A stretch of 13,368 nt of DNA from Phycisphaerales bacterium (GTDB lineage Bacteria; Planctomycetota; Phycisphaerae; Sedimentisphaerales; Anaerohalosphaeraceae): assembly GCA_003152975.1 (NCBI GenBank), contig PMBP01000467.1:855-14222 (forward strand), written 5' to 3'. The notes under the pieces are model-generated. The model did no database searches and was not told the DNA's origin. It saw only the letters and a program-made list of their open reading frames with translations. Positions 6,609 through 13,368 of this stretch are shown here, piece by piece (the stretch's first letter is position 1; each line of letters begins with the position of its first letter). A program made the translations under genes and the position numbers.

Positions 6609-9600
6609 CTACTGTACGCACCCTGAAACGACGGGTTCCGACACGATCCCCGAAAGTTCCGAGGATCGATTCGTACCTATGCGTTCCATTGAATCCTTAT
6701 TATCGGCAAAAAGACCTCGCAGTTCCCTCATCCAAATTTCCCAGGTGGGCCGTTCTTTCGGCGACACCATGCTCTCGGTCAACAGTTCGCCCGCAGCCGA
6801 GATCTGACTTTCAATCGTACGGTCCTGGTTTTTATGGGCCATGACGATCACATTCGACAGATACGGTTCCTGCGACCAGGATTTTTCTTCTTTCTGAATG
6901 GCGCCGAATCCCAGTCGGCCGAGGGTTCGTTCGAACCGCTCGGCGAACCAGTGATCGACATGATATGCCCATCTGGCGGCCTGATCGCCGGCCAGATGGC
7001 GAACGACGGCCATTTTGGTTTTCCAGGCCGCATCGGACAGCAGGGTCCGTGCGCTACCGATCAGGTCGGGCGTTTCGATGCACAGGGCACCGCCGACTTT
7101 GAGCCATCGCTGCCAACAGATCAGCAGGGCCAGGGCCGTGACGCGGTTAAAATGCTCGAAGACATGGTGCAGACGAATTTCGTCCACGCTCCCGTCGGGG
7201 AAATGCAACTGGGTTATGTCCGCATGGATGTCGGCGCCCAGTTGTCTAAAGGTGGTGTGTTCGCTGGGCGGGTAATCGATGTTGACATAGCCATCGAACC
7301 GCGATTGGCCGCATCCGAGGTGGAGGCGAAGGGGTTTGCCGGGCAACCACAGGCCGGCCCGCTGAATCCGGGAAAGCAGATCGCTATTCAAAGAAGGGGT
7401 CGGTTTCGATGGAGCTGCGGCCACGGCCGGACCACAACGATCGATCCATTCACGAATTCGCGGATGATCACACCCGGAGGCGACGGCCCGCATCAGATTC
7501 TCGCGGGCGTCGGAGAACAGGCGATATTGATACTGGGACAGGCCTTTCCATATCGGCTCAATCGTGGCGTCGATGGATTTCAGCGACGAGGGAATCTTCA
7601 GGATATCGGCCACCTCGTCGGACCAGAGGAGGCGACGAGGATTGGGTTCTTCCGTGGAAACAAAATGCCGCCACTTGTCGAGGTAGCGGGCGATATCCTC
7701 GGCGCTGGTCTGGGCGTTGGCATTTTTCTGATTGTCGAGGACATTGTTGTGGACGACAAAGCAACCCGGCAGCGGGACCAGTTGACGGCCGGACTGGTAG
7801 AGCTTGTAGCACAGATCGCCATCGGCACAATAGAACCGATAGGATTCGTCGATGCCGCCGACCGCGGAGAAGGCCTCCATCCGGACCAGGCCGTAGTTCA
7901 TCAGGAGCTTGTGCCCGTAGGTAAAGTCGATGCCGAACTTGTCCCAGTCGGGCCGAGTGTGAAGATTCCTGTAGAAAAAGATACCTCCGGCCACGGATGG
8001 CGAAAGGGAATCGAGATAGCTCACGGCCTGGGCGATGGTGTCGGGGCCGAAGACGATATCGTCGCTGGCATACATGGCATAGCGGCCGCGGGCGCGCGCG
8101 AAACCGAAGTTGTACAACTGCGGCCAGGAATGCCTGCCGGGGCCAAGATGTTCGAGTTCGCTGAAGACCTGCGTTACGCCGTGTTTGGCAAGAACCGCCG
8201 GCGTTTGATCCGTCGAGCCGCCTTCGACGACGATGACCTCCAGCGAAACGCCGCGGGAAGCCGGCTTGAGACTTTCGAGCATCGTATCCAACAGAGCGCC
8301 GCGGTTTTTGGTCGCGATGACTATGCTGACATCGACGCCTTCGGTTGGTCGGGATTCCGTCGAAGCGGTCATTTCCTTTTGAGCTTCGAGGAACGCCGGG
8401 GTCATGACGAAGGGATGGACCTTTTCGAGCGGAAGACGAGGAGTCACGCGTCCGGATCTCTGCGTCTCTGATATAACGCGCTCGTACAATTTCTGGTATT
8501 GTTCGACAACGATGGAATGTTCGAATTGTTCGACGGCCCGCCGGCGGGCATTTTGGGCGAACGCCGACCGAACGGCCGGATCGGCAATCAGGTTTTCCAC
8601 CCCCGCTGCGGACTGAGCCGCATTCTTGTATTCGACAACCCAGCCATCGACCCCGCTGCGGACCAGTTCGGGAACGCCGCCGGTGGCGAAGGAGACGATC
8701 GGCAGGCCGCAGGACAGGGCCTCTAGGACGACCAGCGGACAATTGTCGGCTAGCGAGGTGTAGAGGAAAATATCCAGCGCCGAGTAGGCCATGGCCAGTT
8801 CGGATTCCTCGTCGAGCCGGGGTAGCTGGATCACATTCGGTAGCGTCGTCGATCCGCTGCCGCCGATGCTGACAAACACGCAATTAGGGAATCGGGCCCG
8901 GACCCGATCCATGACGGCCTGCGTATAGGTACCGCCCTTCCAGTGATTGCCGAAACTGCCGCCGTTGGCGACCGCACCGATCAAGACCCGGTCATTGGGC
9001 AGACCGAACCGTTGTCGGGCGGCGGCCTTGTCGTATGGCTTGAACACCGAAGTCTCGATGCCGTTGTGGATCAACTCGACAGGATGATTTCGCAGGACGC
9101 TTTGCTGAACATGCCGCCGGAGCCATTCGGAGGGAACGACGATCTGCAGTCGGGAATGATTGTAAATGAGTTTCTTGTCTTGCAGGAGCTGAGCGGAGGT
9201 GTCCACCGCAAGGGCATGTTCCAGATCGAGGTGGGGGCATCGCGGACAGCCCTGCTGCCAGAGGCTGCACTCCATCGACGAGGCGCAATGGCCGGTGATG
9301 GCCTGCATATCGTGGAGGGTCCAGACCACGGGTTTGGTCTGGGATAGCGCTGCCAGACTGAAGGGATTGAAGTAATTTCCGTGCAGATTATGCAAGTGCA
9401 GGAGATCGGCGGATCGTACGGGCGGGTACCCAGTCAGACGATGGCTGCCTTGAAGGTGGTAATTGAGAAGACCCTGGCGAACCGACTGCTCATAGAGGGC
9501 CTGCGTGGTTTCGATGGCAAAGGCGGACGAATGAGGGCTGTCACATTTCTTGTATCCAACCAACAGGTTTGCGTCGTGTCCATTTTTTCGCTGGGCATCG

Positions 9601-10607
9601 GCAAGTCGCCAGGCTACCTTGGCCGCTCCGCCCACGATATCATGGGTATTGATGTGGACAATGGATCGTCGCTGCGAAGAGACTATCGAAGGATTGGATC
9701 GCGATTGAGTTGCTGCGATCGAAGGCGGCAAGGCCATGACCGCTGAACGCTTGGTCCCGCCAAAAAAGCTGTTGTAATGTTCGATCAATTCGTCGGCCAG
9801 AACCGGCTGATCCGGAAACCTCGCGACAGGTTGATCTGGAGCTACATAGTCGAATTTTGATTTGGATCGGCCAAAATGAACACCGGATCCATCCAGGCCC
9901 ACATTCTGAATCTGCGAAACGGTGGGGTAGATGTAGTAGCCGCGATTCAAGTACACCGCAAGGACCCAGTTGAGAGTCCAGATATCGCGGGGCTGGCCAT
10001 TGAGAAATTTCTGAACGCTTTCGGGGATGTCCGGACCGCCCTGCTTCAAGTCGATGTTGTCGGCAATGCAACGGCGATAAAGTCCGGCCAGATCGGTATC
10101 ATAGGCCTTCCACGCACGCCGCCAGGTGGCCCAGCCCCAACTCCCAATCCGGGGATAGAAGAAGATATCGTAGGGATAGCGGTTTCGCAGTTCGTCCGGG
10201 ATGGAAACGCAGTACCCGTTGATGCCGAAGATGCGATCGTGGTCGCGATAGCGGGATAGACACTCCCGCATGAAGGCGAAGAAATGCGGTTTCGGAACGC
10301 AATCATCCTCCAGCAGGATGATCGTTTCGTGATCGGCCAGAACCGTATTGACCGCGGAAACAACCGAACGGGCCAGACCCATGTTGGTTTGTCGCCGGAA
10401 TACCTTCGGCGTTGTCCAGTCGATCTGGTCAACCAAGCGGCCGATGGCCTCCACCTGCGGGATGTCCTGTGCATTACGGGGTCCGTCGCAGAATACATAC
10501 AGGTTCCGGATTCCGTCGCGGCGCAGGGCATCGAGTACCTGGGCCGTGTGAGCCGGCCGGTTAAAACAGACCAGGGCTACCGGGATATCGTGGATCGCAT
10601 TACTCAT
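6609..10607 (-). CDS. Giant tetramodular glycosyltransferase-methyltransferase (GT-A, GT4, GT2, SAM methyltransferase)
   Basis: This 1332-residue protein has four enzymatic modules. Residues 1-285 are a GT-A glycosyltransferase of the GNT-I/HlpA-like type (VALVCFNRPAHTAQVLDAL, LLEDDCVP at 98-105, GSWGWATWRRAW at 155-166). Residues 314-712 are a GT-B family 4 enzyme (HINTHDIVGGAAKVAWRLA, IHNGI, NHWKGG, and DNCPLVVLEALSCGLPIV, with Asp621 in place of the first Glu of the EX7E motif). Residues 757-960 are a GT2 module (VSIVIATKNRG, VVEGGSTDQT, YASDD, ADGDL). A TPR-like helix pair lies near 1018-1058. Residues 1092-1260 are a class I methyltransferase (LRLHLGCGQ at 1093-1101, NIDY at 1109-1112, HHVFEHF at 1147-1153). 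There are no membrane segments. The start was set at 10607 rather than an ATG eight codons upstream, because AAGGA lies six bases before it. It probably builds and methylates an oligosaccharide for the flagellum. A single frame covers all modules, without frameshift. Confidence 0.9.
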   Translation of the reverse strand: MSNAIHDIPVALVCFNRPAHTAQVLDALRRDGIRNLYVFCDGPRNAQDIPQVEAIGRLVDQIDWTTPKVFRRQTNMGLARSVVSAVNTVLADHETIILLEDDCVPKPHFFAFMRECLSRYRDHDRIFGINGYCVSIPDELRNRYPYDIFFYPRIGSWGWATWRRAWKAYDTDLAGLYRRCIADNIDLKQGGPDIPESVQKFLNGQPRDIWTLNWVLAVYLNRGYYIYPTVSQIQNVGLDGSGVHFGRSKSKFDYVAPDQPVARFPDQPVLADELIEHYNSFFGGTKRSAVMALPPSIAATQSRSNPSIVSSQRRSIVHINTHDIVGGAAKVAWRLADAQRKNGHDANLLVGYKKCDSPHSSAFAIETTQALYEQSVRQGLLNYHLQGSHRLTGYPPVRSADLLHLHNLHGNYFNPFSLAALSQTKPVVWTLHDMQAITGHCASSMECSLWQQGCPRCPHLDLEHALAVDTSAQLLQDKKLIYNHSRLQIVVPSEWLRRHVQQSVLRNHPVELIHNGIETSVFKPYDKAAARQRFGLPNDRVLIGAVANGGSFGNHWKGGTYTQAVMDRVRARFPNCVFVSIGGSGSTTLPNVIQLPRLDEESELAMAYSALDIFLYTSLADNCPLVVLEALSCGLPIVSFATGGVPELVRSGVDGWVVEYKNAAQSAAGVENLIADPAVRSAFAQNARRRAVEQFEHSIVVEQYQKLYERVISETQRSGRVTPRLPLEKVHPFVMTPAFLEAQKEMTASTESRPTEGVDVSIVIATKNRGALLDTMLESLKPASRGVSLEVIVVEGGSTDQTPAVLAKHGVTQVFSELEHLGPGRHSWPQLYNFGFARARGRYAMYASDDIVFGPDTIAQAVSYLDSLSPSVAGGIFFYRNLHTRPDWDKFGIDFTYGHKLLMNYGLVRMEAFSAVGGIDESYRFYCADGDLCYKLYQSGRQLVPLPGCFVVHNNVLDNQKNANAQTSAEDIARYLDKWRHFVSTEEPNPRRLLWSDEVADILKIPSSLKSIDATIEPIWKGLSQYQYRLFSDARENLMRAVASGCDHPRIREWIDRCGPAVAAAPSKPTPSLNSDLLSRIQRAGLWLPGKPLRLHLGCGQSRFDGYVNIDYPPSEHTTFRQLGADIHADITQLHFPDGSVDEIRLHHVFEHFNRVTALALLICWQRWLKVGGALCIETPDLIGSARTLLSDAAWKTKMAVVRHLAGDQAARWAYHVDHWFAERFERTLGRLGFGAIQKEEKSWSQEPYLSNVIVMAHKNQDRTIESQISAAGELLTESMVSPKERPTWEIWMRELRGLFADNKDSMERIGTNRSSELSGIVSEPVVSGCVQ

Positions 10608-10613
10608 GACGAA

Positions 10614-10620
10614 TCCTTCA
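10614..10620 (-). promoter_or_regulatory. Ribosome binding site of the tetramodular gene, overlapping the upstream stop
   Basis: On the minus strand the sequence reads TGAAGGATTCGTCATG. The TGA stop of the radical SAM gene (10618-10620) shares its last base with AAGGA (10614-10618), six bases before the ATG at 10605-10607. This fixes the start at 10607 over an in-frame ATG at 10631, which lies inside the upstream gene, and predicts translational coupling. Confidence 0.7.
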
Positions 10621-13368
10621 TGGGACTGCACAGGCCTGATTCTGTTGAGCCGCCTGCCAGGCGGACCGTTCGGACAGGCACCAGGAATGGATGAAGGTCA
10701 CCTGTTGCAGCGGTGCGGCCTTGGCCGCCGTGTGGGCAACCACATATCCCATCCGGGTCAACCGCTGGATGCAGCGCATCGTATCTTGGATCGTATAACC
10801 TGTGCAGAAGTGGTGGAACTCGATGTACAGTTGTGGGATCTCCAGTTTCTGCACCGAACTCAAGACGGCAAATTCGGCACCCTCGATGTCCAGCTTCAGC
10901 AGGGATACATCCGGAAAGGCCTGTAGCAACTCGTCGAGGCAAACCGTCTGGGCCTCGTAGGATTGTTCGGGAGCGACGGTTTTGTGCGAAAGGACAACGG
11001 ATTCGCTGACATAGTTCGGATTGGCGCTTTTGTACATGCGGACGGTCGCAGGGCCCTTTTCGGTCAGGGCTCGCTGCAAAAACTGAAAGCGGGGATGGGG
11101 GTTCTGGCTGACAAACCGCGCCGCCTTTTCCGTCGGGTCGATGCCGATCACCCTGCAATTACGGAGTCGGATCAACTCCAGATCAAAGGAGATGTCCTCC
11201 CCCACGCCGGCCGAGATGACCGTGCTGCCGACCGGAACCAGTTCAGGATCGATCATCGCACCGCCGTAATCGGTACCAATACGACTCAGGGGCCAGCCTT
11301 GCACGACGGGAATTCCCGCAGATGGCGCGGGATTCGATGCCGGCGATGGAGACGCATGGACGGCGGACGGAACCGACATTGTCAACGACTCTCGATTCCC
11401 GCTTGCCGACCCGCGCGCCGCCGCAGGAATAGCGGATTGTACTCTACTTGAACCGGCTTGATGCAGCCGTCGAACCTCGAAATCGAACGATCCCTCCCAC
11501 AACAACATGGTGTTCATCCGGTCGGCCTTGAGATAGACCAGGGAGGCGAAGGCCTTCTCGCGGGGCGTTTGCGGCCCGCAGTGCATGTCCCGCAGGATAT
11601 TGTTCTGCAGGCCGATCTTTTGCGATGGGGAATATTCGGTAAACACAAGCTTTTCGCACACGCTCTCCACCGCCCAACGGTGGTTACTGACAGCGATGGT
11701 GTCCAGCCACAGATCTTTGGCGGGACTCGGTGTTTCGATAAAACCGCGTTTTGAGATCCGAATCAACTCCTTACAGGCCGTTGTCGGATCATCGACATGT
11801 TCAAGGACATGCGAGCAATACGCAAAGTCAAATTCCTTGTCGGCAAACGGCATCCGAGCGATATCGCATTGGATGACGGGTTTGCCGTCCAGGTACTTAA
11901 ACGGCGCCCCCGCCCGGCCGAGCTGGTTGTCCTGGGTGGTCAGGTCGGCCAAATGCGTGGCGAGTCGAAACGGGACATTGCCGCTGCCGATGTCGATCAC
12001 CTTGTCGCCGGGCCGGATCCCGAAGTTGAAATAGCGCGACTGATAGAGAACATACCGATCAGGATCGGGAATCGTTCGATACAGGTCATAGGCCTCCGCC
12101 AGAATCTCCACGGCGCTTTGCGGATAGGCCACGGAAAGCTGTTCGTAGAGATCGAACGCTTCGTCGAATCGGCCGTTCTCATAATGCTCACGGGCCCGGG
12201 CCAACATCTTGTTGGGATCCGGTTCCGTTGACGGGGTTACCACCCTCGGGCCGTACGCGATGGGAGAAAGTGAAGAGATAGATGCCGTGGGTGCAACAGG
12301 CAAAGCAGAGGCCTGAGGAACGGGTCCCCCGCTGCGATTGAACGATTGTGTTGACGGTGAGGATTGATTCATGGTGATCTCCGGTTCCGCCTTGCCGCGG
12401 ACAAATTGGCACCGTTTACAAAGACTCAGACGCCGCTCGCCTTTGGAAAGCTGTTCGTACAAGGACCACATCGCCGGATCCTTCATGGCCTGCTCGAAGG
12501 ACTGGTTGTGCAGGTCGCCGAAACAATGCTGCCGCTTCCAGTCCATGCAGCACAGGGAGATGCGTCCGGCCGCGGTCACGATGACCTGATAGAGGGGACT
12601 ATAGCAGGGACGGTTGTCGTCCGTTTCCGGCTTGTCATAGGCGTCCATCCGCTTGTCCAGCGTCATCCGATCGACATGGTATTGGACAGGGACACGGATC
12701 GCTTCGAGCCGGCGCTGTTCGGAATCCGAATAGGCCGAGACATGGATATGGTTGACGCCTGTCTGTACCAGTTCCTCGGCCATCGTCTGGTCCAGATAAT
12801 AACCATTGGTGCAGATGTAAATCTCGCTGTCGGGGCATGCCCGGCGGGCCAGACGGGTAAATTGGGTCAGCCGAGGATCCATCAAGGGTTCATTGTAGGT
12901 ATGGAACCCGATTCGGCCGCGGTACCCGTAACGATGGAGGGTATCGAGCACATCCTCCACAATCCGGGACGGAAGGATATCCTTGTTTTGCGAAAGCTGA
13001 GCGACCGGACAGGCCTTATGCAGGTGGGCATAGTTGCACAGGTTCGACAGTTCCAGATAGACATGGTGGGTAAATCGAAAGAGATTGCCGTCGTCTCCGA
13101 GGGTTAGCGTCACCCGAGGCGACGCTGGAGTTGGGATCGCAGATTGACGGAGGGGAAGCGGCGCATTTCCCGTTTGCGCCGCTTGGCCTGTCGTGTCCTG
13201 AAGGGAAAGGGTTGGGCCGACAGATGAAATCCGTTTCTTGTCGTTCTTGAGCCGCTGGAGCAAAAGCACCAGGGCATCGAGATGGCGGTCCAGGTTATAG
13301 ACCTCTTCAAAAGCCCTTCGAGCACCAACCTGATAGGAGGGGTAGTCGTCGCAGATGCGATTGACCAG
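10618..13368 (-). CDS. Multidomain radical SAM/SPASM, class I methyltransferase and FkbM methyltransferase protein (N-terminus outside window)
   Basis: There are 916 visible residues, and the frame stays open to the window edge. The GTG at 13267-13269 is not a credible start: coding-like sequence (YQVGARRAFEEVYNLDRHLD) continues before it and there is no Shine-Dalgarno. In visible numbering, a helical tail of an unknown module occupies 1-45 and a Pro/Ser/Thr linker 47-91. The radical SAM module is at 97-328 (YNEPL 158-162, ICTNG 185-189, SPASM-type cysteines 273, 274, 282, 317 and 320). A second linker is at 331-385 and a TPR-like unit at 387-433. A class I methyltransferase follows (VIDIGSG 457-463, HVLEH 520-524), a third linker at 639-688, then an FkbM methyltransferase (GVGEDISFD 721-729, GIDP 742-745, LKLDIEGAEF 824-833). 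The cluster motif is odd: C111-x3-H-x2-K-x-C120 instead of CX3CX2C. It heads the visible glycosylation operon and probably tailors glycan or flagellar substrates; the reaction is unknown. Confidence 0.87.
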   Translation of the reverse strand: MVNRICDDYPSYQVGARRAFEEVYNLDRHLDALVLLLQRLKNDKKRISSVGPTLSLQDTTGQAAQTGNAPLPLRQSAIPTPASPRVTLTLGDDGNLFRFTHHVYLELSNLCNYAHLHKACPVAQLSQNKDILPSRIVEDVLDTLHRYGYRGRIGFHTYNEPLMDPRLTQFTRLARRACPDSEIYICTNGYYLDQTMAEELVQTGVNHIHVSAYSDSEQRRLEAIRVPVQYHVDRMTLDKRMDAYDKPETDDNRPCYSPLYQVIVTAAGRISLCCMDWKRQHCFGDLHNQSFEQAMKDPAMWSLYEQLSKGERRLSLCKRCQFVRGKAEPEITMNQSSPSTQSFNRSGGPVPQASALPVAPTASISSLSPIAYGPRVVTPSTEPDPNKMLARAREHYENGRFDEAFDLYEQLSVAYPQSAVEILAEAYDLYRTIPDPDRYVLYQSRYFNFGIRPGDKVIDIGSGNVPFRLATHLADLTTQDNQLGRAGAPFKYLDGKPVIQCDIARMPFADKEFDFAYCSHVLEHVDDPTTACKELIRISKRGFIETPSPAKDLWLDTIAVSNHRWAVESVCEKLVFTEYSPSQKIGLQNNILRDMHCGPQTPREKAFASLVYLKADRMNTMLLWEGSFDFEVRRLHQAGSSRVQSAIPAAARGSASGNRESLTMSVPSAVHASPSPASNPAPSAGIPVVQGWPLSRIGTDYGGAMIDPELVPVGSTVISAGVGEDISFDLELIRLRNCRVIGIDPTEKAARFVSQNPHPRFQFLQRALTEKGPATVRMYKSANPNYVSESVVLSHKTVAPEQSYEAQTVCLDELLQAFPDVSLLKLDIEGAEFAVLSSVQKLEIPQLYIEFHHFCTGYTIQDTMRCIQRLTRMGYVVAHTAAKAAPLQQVTFIHSWCLSERSAWQAAQQNQACAVP

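Noticed and set aside
6834..8471. 545-codon open frame on the plus strand opposite the tetramodular gene
   Set aside because: Antisense shadow of a gene with several intact motifs; its translation has no coherent domain.
10608..10631. Upstream ATG at 10631 for the tetramodular gene
   Set aside because: It lies inside the preceding gene without a ribosome binding site, while the ATG at 10607 has AAGGA at good spacing.
12364..13107. 247-codon open frame on the plus strand opposite the radical SAM module
   Set aside because: Antisense shadow of a module with clear radical SAM and SPASM motifs.
11305..13230. Pro/Ser/Thr-rich tracts as signs of frameshifted or non-coding DNA
   Set aside because: The frame is continuous across all three tracts and real domains follow in the same frame, so they are interdomain linkers.

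Overview
The window looks like chromosomal DNA of a flagellated, fairly GC-rich bacterium. The pairing of a Gfo/Idh/MocA oxidoreductase with a xylose-isomerase-like TIM-barrel protein, together with very large modular glycosyltransferases, suggests Planctomycetota (perhaps a Phycisphaerae-type lineage). That placement is inference; there is no rRNA or marker gene to fix it. I see no tRNA, rRNA, CRISPR array, insertion sequence or phage gene. No gene-free stretch exceeds about 110 bases.

Left part, plus strand (1-2291): a tight three-gene carbohydrate operon. It runs from the 3' part of a Gfo/Idh/MocA-type oxidoreductase (cut by the window edge), through a sugar phosphate isomerase/epimerase-like protein overlapping it by ATGA, to deoxyribose-phosphate aldolase (deoC) 15 bases later. 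This is a plausible route for oxidising, isomerising and cleaving a sugar or sugar phosphate, but the substrate cannot be read from the sequence.

A 110-base convergent intergenic region (2292-2401) holds short AT-rich ATAGGA/GATAT repeats in inverted orientation and no clear terminator.

Right part, minus strand (2402-13368, read right to left): a compact operon of four genes with gaps of 10, 3 and 10 bases. Transcription enters from beyond the right edge. First is a huge multidomain protein, truncated by the window, with a radical SAM/SPASM module, a class I methyltransferase and an FkbM-type methyltransferase. Next is a 1332-residue protein with three glycosyltransferase modules and a methyltransferase. 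Third is a 701-residue protein with two glycosyltransferase-like modules and a TPR-like tail. Last is fliD, the flagellar filament cap. At two of the three junctions the stop codon of the upstream gene is part of, or overlaps, the Shine-Dalgarno sequence of the next, so translation is probably coupled.

The simplest reading is a flagellar glycosylation and glycan-decoration operon built from a few polymodular enzymes: five glycosyltransferase-like modules, three methyltransferases and one radical SAM module in three polypeptides. They would modify flagellin and/or FliD. The most unusual point is the radical SAM module. It keeps the fold motifs and SPASM cysteines but lacks the canonical CX3CX2C cluster motif, having His and Lys at the second and third cysteine positions.
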